NCBI RefSeq assembly: GCF_008831285.2
Contig: NC_045148.1
Coordinates: 992,001 to 1,056,000, forward strand
Reading direction: 5' to 3'
Source of the DNA: Nymphaea colorata
Taxonomy: Eukaryota; Streptophyta; Magnoliopsida; Nymphaeales; Nymphaeaceae
DNA: 64,000 bases
This document shows positions 12,501-25,097 of this stretch, one piece after another (the first letter of the stretch is position 1; each line of letters begins with the position of its first letter). Below the pieces are notes generated by a model, which saw only the letters and a program-made list of their open reading frames with translations, was not told the origin of the DNA and made no database searches. A program made the position numbers and the translations under genes.

Positions 12501-14722
12501 TATAACTTTATGGGTTAAATTTATAGAACATTAGAATCTAATGTTCCATGAATCTTTACTTATCTTTGAGATAAATTCATTGAGGCAGATTTATGAAACA
12601 CTAAAATAACACTTGATAGCTGTAGGTACCAGTAGAGCAACTTGTCTCTAGTTGCAGCATCACCATCCAAGTGGAAGTGAGAGACGGCGAACTTGCCACA
12701 TGTCATTGTTCCGGTTTTGTCGAATGCCACAACCTTAACCCGTGCGAGCGACTCGAGGTGATCCCCACCCTTGATCAGGAGGCCGATCGACGCTGCTCGG
12801 CGCAGTGCACACTCTGTGGCGACTGGTGTGGAGAGGACCAGAGCACAAGGGCAAGCACTGACCAGCACAACCAGGCTCAGATAGACCCAGTGCTGCAGGT
12901 TGTGGGCTCTGAGTATGGCTGGCAAAACTGCTAACCCAACTGATGCTATCACCACAGCTGCAGCGGAAGAAGGAGTTAACCAAACAATCTTCATCATTCT
13001 CATATGGTGCAATAAATCAAGAGGCGCGCCCCAAAAAAACATGTATTGGCAATGGACCAAATCCAAATCGATACATATTCATATCGAGTCTGGCTAGCAT
13101 GACTTGAGATCCAGATTACTCTTTTGTTTTGACCATTGCCAGACTGGATCCACATCTTGGTGCTTGTTGGACGTGGAGTACTGTGGTTTGGTGTAGGGGT
13201 GTGGATGGTTCGGATCTGGGTTGGACGTGGCAATTGCCATACCCCACTGTTTGGATCTGGAGTTTGGGTAAGATTGGTAACAATAACAGGTAGCAGAAAC
13301 AGGAGCATACTTGGAGTGTAGTACTTCGCGAATTCGTCAACTATGCGCTGTGTTTTGGACCTGTTCTGGTGTGCCTCTTCTACGAGCTTTGCCATCTTCG
13401 CCACTGCGGAGTCCTCGGCGAGGGCAGTTGTCTTCATGTTAATGTACCCTGCAGAGCAATTTGCCCACAAGTTAAGCATGTGTGGCTAGAATTGATATAC
13501 TCACTGCCAGTGGTGGAGCTAGAAATTAAACCAAAAGTTTTGAACTTTCCGACATGAGCTCAGTGGGTTTTTTGGGCCCGAACACCAAACTTGTGTTTGA
13601 TTCCTCACGTGCACGTGTGAAGGGGTAATTTTGTCTTTTTTAATTCATGCACGCTTGACAAACTCCCGATGAAAAGACAAAGAGCATGATGTCTGCTTGA
13701 GGATCTTAGGGGTCATTTGGCAAATAGAACTCTTTGTTACTGTTTCATTATACTAAGTTTTAGTGTTTTATGAATCTGCACCAATTTTTGTGGTAGACAA
13801 TGGAACGCTCAAATCTAACTGCCAAACGACTTCTTAAAAGACTGTTTAGCAGAAGAAAGTTTGGTTAGTATTTCATGTATCTACCTAATAATTGGGTTAT
13901 ATATATTAAGTTTTTTTACAAATATTCTATAAAACTATAGACATATATGCAACACTATGTTTTACATGCTTATAAAGGGATGTGCTTAAACATCAAGACG
14001 AGGAACAAAATTACCAGTAAGGTTCATAGTGCCGCCCCACACAAGTGATCCAACAGTCTTTTCAACTGGAGTCGACTCCCCTGTCAAGCTTTTCTCATCA
14101 ACCTCACTCATCCCGTTGACCACGGCGCCGTCGATCGGAATCACTTCTCCGGCCTTGACCACAAGCACAGTGCCAAGATTAACTTCATTTGGGTGGACAA
14201 CGGCGCCGGTCTCTGCAATGGTTGCATTTTGTGGCATCTCCTTCATGAGATTCGACATCATGTCGCGTGCCTGAAAATCGATTCTCCAAGGTAAATGGAA
14301 GCGCATATTTGAGGGTGGCCGTGACGGGCTAAGGATGGATAGATGGTGCGAACCTAGTTGCAGTCAACGCACCCAGGGGATGCATTGATAAGGCTTAGGT
14401 GAAGTTACCATTAGGTCTTGCTTATTCTTCTGATTCAAGGTGGTTACTTATTTCCTCTCAATTTCCCAGTGCTGCTAGGAGGAAAACTTGCATATACATT
14501 TGGTTTGTGCTTTAAATCAGGAGAATCCAAGAACGACAAAGAAGAATGTGGAAAGTGCATATGCATACATGCAACTCAAGTTACGTAATAAAGCCTGCTT
14601 TAAACTGAAAAAGCATAATGTATAAGTAAATTTACTTTTATGTTTCTCTCTTTAGTCTTGTAGTTTTACATGTTCTTCTAATTGATCTAGCAAGTTTTAA
14701 TTAATTTAATAGAAAAATAGTG

Positions 14723-14759
<37 letters not shown>

Positions 14760-16675
14760 GGAGGTGAAGGGAGAAATTTAACAGCATACCATTTGATACA
14801 TTTCGTTGGGTGGTATATTTAATTACAATGCATCAGCCAATGGTGATTGGATGAAACTCAATATGACAGGAAGATTTTATATATATATATATATATATAA
14901 TCCACCATTCAATTTCATTATACATGTATAACGATACTGAATTGGTTAAAATGTTTAGGACATAATGTTTATTAACTCGAGGATGCAGGTTACCTTGTCA
15001 CTTGCTCGGGATTCCAGCCACTCGGCAAACGTGAAGAGAAACACGATCGTTCCTGCCTCTTGATAATCTCCTAAACCGACGGCTCCACCAACTGCTCCCA
15101 GAAAAAAAAGGAAAGAAAACCAATAAACATATGCTTTTTCATTGATGTGATCGAATCAAACCATCTAATTACAAGTTTTTGGGGTTCGTATGTGAGACCA
15201 CAACTGCATCTCGATGCCTCTTCCAAGTTTCCAACCATTTGTATCTTGGCAGATATGGTTCCTGATTCACGTACTATAAAAAATCTATGTTGCTTTAGCA
15301 GATCTGGTAAATAGTGATTAAACAATTAAACATTCCTAATTTACAGATAAAAATCACATTAAGCATGACCGAGAGAGGCGAGGAAAAGGAGTATTTCTTC
15401 GTCTTCGTCTTCTTCTTCTTCTTCTTCTTTTTTAAGGCTTAAGGCTTAAGCTTGCTTTCAGTGTCTTAAGACTACCTATAAAGTGAACTATAAAGTGAAC
15501 CTAGTGTGATTCTTAACAATAAAGAAATATCATGAGAGAACTCGAGGTGAAGAATGCCAGGATCGGGATCTACTGTCGAGAGTGACAGATTTGGGACTAA
15601 ATCTAAGATCTTAGATTGGTAGTTTTTATTTTTTCCCCTCAGGATGTACTGACATGAAAATGGGTGGTCGTGGTGTTTTACCTTTTAAAGTAGAATCACA
15701 GTGAGACCTGTAATACACTCCATTTTGCCAGGTAGTCGGCCCTTATTGGCTACTTATTAGAAACATAAACTTTTCTAAGCATGAAAATATTCTACTTGTT
15801 TATGTCTGTGAGATTATGGACAACATTTTCAACTATCGATTGTCATGTAGTTGAGCCAGAATGTTTTGGTTGATGGGCACTAATGCAAAAAATATTAATA
15901 TTAATCCCTTCAAATACATGGTGAAATGATCGATTGAGCACTATACATAAAAAAAAAGTGAACGATTGAGGAGCACCAATATATGAAATGAGCAAATAAA
16001 TGAGACCAACTAAGATCTAAACAAGCGTATTCGGTGGAACTGTGCGGGCAACTGCCCACACACAAAGCCCCTACGTGGCTCCGCCCCTGTTATATGAGCT
16101 ACATAAAGATCCACTACGGTTACTACAGTCTACTGATCGATGAACATTGTCTACCTGCAATTAACAAAAGGATGTTTATGTCAAGCACTAGGCGCTGAAT
16201 CGCGGCATAGCTTCTCAAGATGACCGGCGGTAGTCCGACTAAAACGGCGGCCAATGCGAGCCATTGCAGCGGCCCGTAGAAGCCCTTGAAGAATGACGGT
16301 ATCAGCAAAAGGCCAGAGCCTACTGTGTATAAGCTAGGCCAACTCCTGGTGCTTGCAGGCTTTCCACCATAGCTGCGAACACTTGCATTGAGTCTGGCTT
16401 GATTGAGGGCCTTGACTGAGAAGATTGAGAAGGATTGGCTCAAGTTCAGCCATCGAAAGAGAGAGGAAGGGAAAGAGAGACAGAAAGTATATACCAATTT
16501 GAGTTTGGGAGGTCAGTAGGCTATTGTGAACGACAGTGACCGTCTTGGTTGGAACACTAACCGAGACCTTATGAACACCATCAAGAGGCTTCAATGTCCT
16601 CTCAATAAGTGGAATTTCTGAAGGGCAGCAAATGCCCAGCACCTCAAAATAGCTTTTCTGCAACTCTCCCTCCAT
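9595..16675 (-). CDS. HMA: P1B-type heavy-metal ATPase (Zn/Cd), HMA2/3/4 group
   Basis: Coding exons in order (minus strand): 16675-16495, 16415-16155, 15091-14994, 14270-14015, 13448-13311, 12957-12630, 12199-11994, 11817-11618, 10791-9595. The phases join without a break and give 954 residues, close to related proteins of about 950-1170. Motifs seen: N-terminal metal-binding domain with GICCPSE; TGES actuator loop; CPC membrane metal site near 347-349; DKTGT with the phosphorylated Asp near 391; HP near 431-432; GDGMNDAP near 590-597; DVGTCL in the last membrane segment; and a tail of about 250 residues with roughly 29 Cys and 23 His, ending EIIVE. GICC..E, CPC and the tail place it with plant Zn/Cd exporters (HMA2/HMA3/HMA4), which load metal into xylem or vacuole; which of the three is not resolved. 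The start follows a splice-acceptor-like pyrimidine tract at about 16679-16690, so a 5'-UTR intron is likely. Introns hold only AT-rich or microsatellite DNA. Confidence 0.93.
14724..14753. repeat. TA microsatellite in HMA intron 3
   Basis: A run of about 30 bp of alternating TA lies in the intron between coding exons 3 and 4 of the heavy-metal ATPase. A second, shorter TA run is at about 14878-14899 in the same intron. Confidence 0.9.
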
Positions 16676-19600
16676 TCTTCTGAAACAGCAAGCAAGAACA
16701 GGGAGAAAGAAGTTTGTAAGAATCAACCGAGAGGGAAAAAGAATAAGTAGGAAGTGAATTCTCACGCATTGGAATGAATACCCAAAAGTTTTTTTTTTTT
16801 TCTTTTTTTCTTTTAAGATTCAACCTAAAAGTAACACCAAGTGCTTAGTTGGGCAGATATCAATTCACTTTCAGTTAAGTAATTGCGATCTGACGCCTAA
16901 AAAGATCCAAAGGTTTGAGTACATGGGATCATCAAGCTTTCGCTTTTGAAGTGAGAATACTCCCACTGAAACCGCCTCTCATGTTAGGATGCTAGCTAGC
17001 AAAGCTTTAGGTAAAATAATTGAAACAAGTGCTTCAAAAAGTGAATCTTAAACAACAAAAAAGCACACTGATCATGTAAGAAAGATAGATTAAGGAGGAT
17101 TATAGGTAGTGACCTGGAACGATCAAGGGGCCTCCACTAGTAGATGATCATGGAAACAAGAAGTAAAATAAACGATGGGCATGTCAAGAAAAATACAAGA
17201 AATTGAATGCTTGAAGGCTGAACAAGTCATTGGTTGGGCATCCCCTGGCCTGTCAGGATAATATTTTATTGCCCGAGTACGAAGCGGAGTTAGAAATTTT
17301 TCGTTGCAGTGAGTGAATTATAGTTTCAAAATGTGATCGAAATATATTTCAAATCTTTACATATAGTTTGGAATGAATTTTTTAAAACTTATAAGTAATA
17401 TTTTTTTTTTTTTTAATCCGAGGGGTGGCCGTGGCCCCTGCACGTGGGATCTGGTTGGATGAGATAGCAAATCGCTACTTAAGATGAAATATATAGACTG
17501 CTAAGCTAAGGTTCCAAGCATTCGTCTAAACTTTCGACTCCCGGTATTCAACCAGCAATTGACACACCTCGGTCATACCTCACTAGCTGCGTCCTTTTCT
17601 CGGGCACAAAGATGTTGGCCAATGGTGCAACTCTAGTGGCTCCTCCTCAAGTTAGGCAGCTGGTTGACGAAAAGGCAATAACGGAGTGAAGAACCCACTC
17701 GTTCGATCAAGAATCCACTCATATGAACATATTCCCCAATAACAATCTAATCTTTGCCCGAGAAAAGGTTCTATTCATCCTGTTGTGCAACCAATTGGCT
17801 AAGACAAGCATCTAAGCGTATCAAAATATAAAGAAAATGAGTTCATTGCTAATAAAAATTCACAATGCATTGGCAACATGATGTTTACAAGAGCCTAATC
17901 CTTTTTTACCAACCATAACTTTGAGCAGAACTTAAATAACTCGCGAGTGTCTATCCTATTAACTCAAAAATAAGAAGTTTAAGGCAAATTAACGTCGCCT
18001 AAGCGTAGAGGGTTAGATTTAGGTGGGTGCTATTTGAGTTAATAATATATAATCCTTTAGCCAGGCTGATGATCAAGTACCAACTTTGTGATAGCCTTTT
18101 ATTGATCAACCAATGTGCTAATCAGCCACATGGTGTGTCCATCTGAGGCTGCTAATGACGACTTGGCTCATCACCAACTGGATCTTATAATGTTTGTTTC
18201 CAGGCTTAGTCAGTCATATAGGCCTGAAAAACTATAATTGGTTCGATCGTTACACTAGGGGTCTGTTCAAGGCAGGTCTATGGTTTGATTCTCATGGTCG
18301 GCATGTCTCTGTTTCTTGATGGGACATAATATCCAAAGCTGAAGGGTATATCACTGACATCAAAGCAACCCAAAACCCAGGAGGTGAGGGGAATGGGGGG
18401 CCTTTAGATCTCTTTTGCAAGCAGTGGATTGTAAACTTCCTACTCACTCGGAACAAGAGTTAACTCCCGACATCCTTTTGTATCAAGATGGTTTCAGGGA
18501 GACTCACTTAACCAAGTGCCTAACGCCGCGATAGAGAGGCATGAAGAAGAGGCAAGTCCACACCACTTTTCTATTATTATTATTATTAGGCCGAGCTAGT
18601 TTGATCAAGTTGTGATCACTTCCCTCATCTTCTTGGACTGCTTTAGGATGTGCTTAAGTCGCAATCTGATCATGCAGCTGAAAAGATCAGATTTTGTAGC
18701 CATGCTTTTCACTATGATGCATTTAAACTTGAAACAATTTAAGTAAATATCCAGTGATAAATGCACAAAGAGAGAGAAAGAGAGAGAGAGAGGGGGGGGG
18801 GGATGACCTTTTATGAAGGAAAGTAGCACCCAGAAGCCCAGCTCACGCAGTCTTTTCCAAGAGGTGGGTGGATATGAAGCCCTCATGCACAAGTCCCTTA
18901 ATATAGGAAGGGAACAAGCAGAATAACCGAGAAAGCAGCAACAGGATGGCCCATTATGTCATCTTGGATCAAACGGGTCAGCACTATTGCACGGATCCGT
19001 TCTCGCTTCCTAATAGGCCGTACATGCTTTTGAACTTCTTCTTTTTAAATCTGAATTTTTATAAGAAGCAGTGGGCTCTTTCAGTCGCTGAGTTAGGGTT
19101 TTTCTTTTAGTATCTTACACATTTTGTACTTATTTACACATTGATTGCCCTATAAATTGAAGCATTAGTGATCTTTAGCCAGAAAATTCATGCCCCGCTA
19201 CTTAGATAAAAAAAAATTAGCTGCTTAGCGAAGTATATGCTCGTGCCCCTTGTTGAGGCATAGAATGCATCTTCTCCACATTGTATCAACCTTTCTCTCG
19301 TAAAAGTTCAGTTTATAAGCACACATAGAGGTGTGTCACAACTAAAATACCTTTCATAAACTTCCATTGCCCCGTGGGCCATTGAAATTTTTTTAACAAG
19401 GGTGGTTTTGACAAATATGGCATCCGAGTAAAGCCTGCCAATGGAATAATGCTAGAGTTTTGAATCTTTCTCTTACAAGTTGAAAAGGAGAATCCAGAAT
19501 AAGAACAAAACCCTTCATTAGATACACCTTCTTAACCCTAAGCCGCAGGCATAGGAACTTGCTTTTTCATTTCTCCTCGATGAACAGTTATTGATTGGAC

Positions 19601-20192
19601 ACAAGCTTTCTTTTTGAAGGAAAGGAAACCACCGCTAATGAACATACTTTCGAAAAGAAAAATGGCCCTAGGAAAAAATTAATAATAAAGGAGCAGGCAC
19701 GAAGAATCATGTACTAGCCAAAAGTGTACTAACAAAAGAAAAGCACCATGTACTATCCACAACAAGTTTGATTGCGTGAAGAAAATGTTAACCACGGAAA
19801 AGTTTTCTTCTTCAAGTGCGAAACAATCCTAAAAAGTTTCTCTCTTCTTTTTCCTAACCGGAAGAGGAGTAGAACTTGTTTCAGTTTTTCTTTCAGGAAG
19901 ATCGAATTTTACTCGTATATTTTTCTTACAGCAGGTGGAAAAAATCATTTGAGACTGATGGTGAGTAGCCCCATTCTGGTTGGTATTAGTTAATAGTATT
20001 CTATAAATTTATCTCAAAGATTAGAGTAGATTCAAGAAACATTGTGTTTAATATCCATTGAATTATGTTGAACTTTTGAGTTAAATTCACGAAACATTGT
20101 GTTAGTATTCTTGTTGCGAACCTACAAAATAAAGCCAGCCTCACCAAGTAATGGTCTCACAAAGCTGGCTATCTATATGCACTACCCATGTT

Positions 20193-20340
20193 TAGGGCTG
20201 TACATTAATGAGTCATGCCAACCCGAACTAGCTCGGCTCTAGCTCAACTTGTCTTATATATGCTTAACTGTAAACTCAAGTTTATAAACGAGGTGAGTTC
20301 GAGTTACATTAACTCAACTCGCTTAGTCTATCTCGCCTTT
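20193..20340. mobile_element. Truncated hAT-like MITE (left end only)
   Basis: It begins TAGGGCTGTACA and continues with runs such as 'agctcggctctagctcaactt' that match the complete elements at 21286 and 29204. No matching 'tgtgcagccct' right end was found within 500 bp, so the copy appears truncated. The right border is approximate. Confidence 0.5.
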
Positions 20341-21285
20341 TTTCTTTTAATTTTCACAAATTAAAACCAAGGAATCTGAACAAATTCTTATTTAAACCAA
20401 ATGCAAATATGACTTAATGCCATTTTTAAATCAGAATCCCTTCTGATATGTCAAATTTCTTTTCCATTCCAGTCCTTTGGAAGGAGTTTGATTAGATACT
20501 CAATTCCAAATATGATGCATTGGCATCCCTACATGGTATATACCAGTTAAACGAAGCTAGCATTGTGGGCTTATAACGGGACATATCATAAATCTTCAAA
20601 ATCTTTTAGGAAGATAGATCAATGCCCACTTTTTACTGAAGATATGGCTGGCGTTTTATTCTGGCCACAGTTGGTGCTAAGATTAGGCCATTTATCTTGG
20701 GTGCCCTACAGAGTGAGCCCCATAGTTTAGGAGCTCAACTCTTCTTGCGATAAAAAAACTCACTATGTACATAGCAACGTTGTTAGAAACCGAAGGTGAG
20801 TGGGTTTTCTCATTATTTGTTGAAAGGGAAAAAGTTCACAAGATGACAAATCTACTAGTTTTTAAGTAGCTGCTTTGATTTTGATACTTTTACTTTCCAA
20901 AAGAAAGCATTATCCTTCATCTTCATTTGCGCATGATATTGACAGTTTATGTTCACCATTAATGCGGACATTTGTTATATATTAAAGCAGAAGAGAGTCG
21001 ATTATTACAACTACGCAGGGAATATATATATCATTGTATGAAAGAGTACAACAATGGGATTCAGGTAATTCAAAGCCACCAGGAAAATGGTAATAGGAAA
21101 GCTGCATTTTTTTTTTGTGTAACGTACTCATGGAACACTGTATTTTTTTTTGAAAAAAAAGGGAGCATTCCTGTTACCAAGTGGTCTCTACGGGTTACAA
21201 ACTTAGAAGGAGTTGAAACTTTATAAAAGTTCGAGTTAAAACAATTATCCATTTGACTCCAGTACTCCTGTAGGGAGGGTGTTTG

Positions 21286-21633
21286 TAGGGCTGCACAAGA
21301 GACGAGTTGAGATCGACTTTGGGTCAGTTCAACTCGACTCAAAAGGCTCAAGCTCGACTCGACGATACAACATCGAGTCCGGATTCAATTTGTTCAACTT
21401 GTTGATGTTAAGCATGTTTTGTTTCTTTTTAACTCTTTAAACTCTTTTAACTCTATTATGACATTGGTTATGCCTCGTGCATAAACTAGTCTGAGTTCTT
21501 ACAACTCAATACAACTCAAACTTGTCTCGTTTAACATTTTCAACATACGTTTGAACTTGACCTAGTTTGGATCGAAACTTGACAAGCGAGTTCTAGTCAA
21601 GCTAGAGCTGGCTCGACCCATTGTGCAGCCCTA
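21286..21633. mobile_element. Complete hAT-like MITE with 8-bp target duplication
   Basis: This 348-bp element has perfect 13-bp terminal inverted repeats (TAGGGCTGCACAA / TTGTGCAGCCCTA). It is flanked by an exact 8-bp direct duplication GGTGTTTG at 21278-21285 and 21634-21641. An 8-bp duplication with ends starting YARNG is the signature of hAT transposons. The interior has repeated GAGTTGA/CGACTC-type blocks and no transposase frame, so it is non-autonomous. Confidence 0.88.
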
Positions 21634-22099
21634 GGTGTTTGATTAGCAAGAACACTGTGTACCGGGTCAATGAAATTTTCACTTGTGCTATAAGGGTAGA
21701 TCGGACAATTTTTGCCTAAATCATTTCCAAGTACAATATGAAAAAAGTTAAAAAAGGGCAGCCTTTTTCGTGCTGTCAAATGCCCCGTAAAGGCTGAAGT
21801 AGTGGTAAGGTACGTCCTGACAAAACAATGAAATACGAGAGGGTTTTCCAACTCAAGCAGCTAATTTAAAAAGTGCGCGTCGCTAAAGTGAAAATAAGAA
21901 AATATTTTCAAATGATTCTTTCCACAAAATACAGCTCTTTTTTCTTTAGAATATTGGCAAGATAGATTTAACTAATCAACCTTTATAAGATTATCCTTAA
22001 AACAGCACAACCAAGGTGTTATTTACCAATTTCCTCTCTAATTTAATAATCTTCTCACAGCCTAAGCCACATGTAAATGTATTAAAAAGTTGACGCATG

Positions 22100-22111
22100 A
22101 TTATTATTATT

Positions 22112-22188
<77 letters not shown>
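22100..22188. repeat. Compound TTA/TA microsatellite
   Basis: About 17 bp of (TTA)n runs directly into about 70 bp of perfect (TA)n. Confidence 0.95.
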
Positions 22189-22189
<1 letters not shown>

Positions 22190-23951
22190 TATTGGAGGAC
22201 GCACTTTTAAGACATTATAGAAGACGAAGGCTGGCACGGAGGGAGCCTTTGTAGGTCTAAGTGAAGAAGCCCACTTTGGAAAATGTGGAGCACATTGTGG
22301 TGTTATATTGCATGCCCATTGGCCACAACATTGTCCTGAAGAATCCATCCACCTGGTACTCACCGGATGTTGTTATATAATTGACTCAATCTTGATGACA
22401 CAAGACACCACCAATGATCTTATCTCTATAGATCGCACTATCATTATTTTTATTCCTTTTCGCCGGCACAAAATCTAGCGCGCTCTCCACAGATATTTTG
22501 ACTTTTTCCCCTTGTCTACGACACTGTTGTTATATATATATATATATTTTCTTTTTGGATCATAGGGGATTCTTCAGTCCTCTTTACCAAACTTTCAGTA
22601 TTGGTGGCCTTGGTCGGTTTTGGTATGGTAGAAATTCGAAGTAGTGCTCTATCCCCTTAAGAATATATACAATCAAGTGGGTAAGTTCTACATATACTTT
22701 TCAATGGATTCAAGAGGAAGGAACACGAGCACTTTGTAAGAAGTCACTCATTTCAGTATTATTTCAGAGTTTTGATGGGATCAGATAAATATAATCGCAA
22801 CGAGTTCAGCTAATACTTAGGTGGTGTGCATGCCCACCACCATTTGACTGTGGAGGATATTCAGGATGCTCGACCCGAGCACATACCACCTCTCTCTCTC
22901 TCTCTCTCCCATTTTAGAGAGACATGCATGGTGGATCAAGCTTGCAGGTGGGCAGCTTTTTCCCGGACAATGGCATCTGGAAAGGCAGAAAACGACCGGC
23001 GTACTGCCGAACTTTTGAAAATATATTGCCGATGACCACTTGTTGATTCCCCTCGTGGGGCCGAAAAAAAGGCTCCGTGACGAGCAATATTTGCTTGGTC
23101 GCCGTCGACGGTGCTTCCACTATCTCAGATGATGGCTGACGACAGATCTGTCACTCAATTATTGGCCGGATGCTGTTTCTTTTTCCCTTTGCCCGATCAG
23201 CACTAGTCAACATGATTGGGAAGATATTAGAGTTTATTCATCTCATCTCATCTTTCTTTCTTTGCTTTATCAAAACCGTCTTATCTACCTTATCTGAATC
23301 ATCAAAGTTCCATTGTCTTCATTAATTAATTACATTAAGCCAGGGAAGAGAGAGAGAGAGAGAGAGGTGAATCTAATGGTGCAAGCATACCAGCCACAAG
23401 TTGCTGATGTGATCATATTATTGCTACTATTATTACTGTTATGATATATATATATATACATACATATATATGTATGTATATATATAGGACCACAAAATCA
23501 TTGTGTCAATGCCAACCAAAAAAGATGTGATGTCTGTTAATGACATCTCTTTCAACCCCCACAAATATTGGTGGATGTGCCATTTCCTCCTATATCAAGT
23601 TGGGTGATCAATGACTTCAGAAGCAGGTAAGAGCTGCAGCAATCAGTCACATACCTTAGTAACTATTGTGGTTGAACTCAAAATTCTTGAAGTAGAAGGA
23701 GCAGAGTTTAATGCCTGGCATGCACGCTTCCTTGGCGAAACTGGTTCCGTGCGGTGTGTAATGACTAAAATGTTGTTCCCATAAAGTAAAAAAAGGAACA
23801 TTTTTTGTTTTTGAAAAAAAGAAATTATTAAAATGTTAAAAGTCTAAAATGTACATACCTTTATAAAAAATATTCTAAAATGCCTCAACCTTTTTTTTTT
23901 CTTCTTGTTGAGTACATATATTTGTTGTGTGCACATAGGTGTACATGCATC

Positions 23952-24130
23952 CAGTGGCGGAGACAGAACTTTTTCGCTAAGTGGCACTTGAGTTGACGAC
24001 ATAAGTTTGGTGTGGGCAAAGCATGGAATCTTTGAGTCATGACAATGTAGCCTTGGAACGCTGTAATAAGATTTTTTTTGGGCTGATGTGGGCAATTGCC
24101 CACACCAGCCAACAAGTTGCTCCGCCACTG
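23952..24130. mobile_element. Short MITE with CAGTGGCGGAG ends, hAT-like
   Basis: This 179-bp element has perfect 11-bp terminal inverted repeats CAGTGGCGGAG / CTCCGCCACTG. The flanks are CATGCATC (23944-23951) and CATGCAAC (24131-24138), a target-site duplication matching at 7 of 8 positions. The ends fit the hAT YARNG rule. The internal palindrome 'gggcaattgccc' is also present. Related, decayed copies lie at 5223-5402 and, as fragments, near 13507, 16040-16090, 58860 and 61110. Confidence 0.8.
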
Positions 24131-25041
24131 CATGCAACTTGAACTTCTTCTTCCGTGACTTGAGAGTTGAGATCCCCTCTACAATCTTCATGAACTTATT
24201 TTTAAGGGGAAAAAGAAAGGCCTTTGGCTGGCATGTCCAACGCCTAAAGGGTGCAAAAAGTGCAAACATGATATGCGAGAGATGGGATTGGTTCTTCATA
24301 ACATCCCACGCTTAAAACAAAAAAGAAAAGAGAAACTAAAGAAAAAATTAAAGAGACTAATCTTATCTTTACTTTTTTGTTAAGAAAAGTTCACGTATTT
24401 ATAAAGGCTAAGATTTGAGTCTCCACTTTAAATTATTGAATCTAGCTATTGGAACTCGAGCTCGTACTCATAGTGAATGAGCTAAGTTAGTCTAAATGAA
24501 CTCCAGCCGGCCATTATGTTCTTAGAATGCATATTTCTAGAAGGCATGTTACAAAAACACCGTCTTTTGTTTCAGGAAACATGGTGTGGATGTTGAATCT
24601 AAAAGCAACACTCATAATCAAACCATATATTCTGAAAAAAAATGCCTTGAAAATTCAATCCTATGAAAAGTTTTAATTTCACATTTTTGGTTGAAAAAGG
24701 GCTACTTTAAAAGAGTTTTTTAAGAATCCGTCGCCTGTTCTTGATGAATTTCTTGGAACGCATGTTTCAATATTTTGCTTTATACAAGTATATATGAAAA
24801 ATTGCTCACATGGGTGTAAAACGATTAAAATGCCCTTGTTAAAATTTTTTAAAAACTTTTTAGAAGGATAAGAAAGGAAAAAGTCTAAAATTTCCACTAC
24901 TTTATAAAAAAAATTAAAAAAATACCCCAATACTTGTGTGCACATAAGTGTGTGCTTGCAACTCGACCTCCTTCATTAGCATGCAGACATTTTTTTTCAG
25001 AGCAATTTATATGAAACTTGAATAATCCAGCCAATCGGTTC

Positions 25042-25042
<1 letters not shown>

Positions 25043-25097
<55 letters not shown>
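25043..25097. repeat. Compound TC/AC microsatellite
   Basis: A (TC)n tract of about 34 bp is followed directly by an (AC)n tract of about 20 bp. Confidence 0.95.

Noticed and set aside
22082-22363. Frame with a long IYIYIY repeat
   Set aside because: It is a translation of the TA microsatellite.
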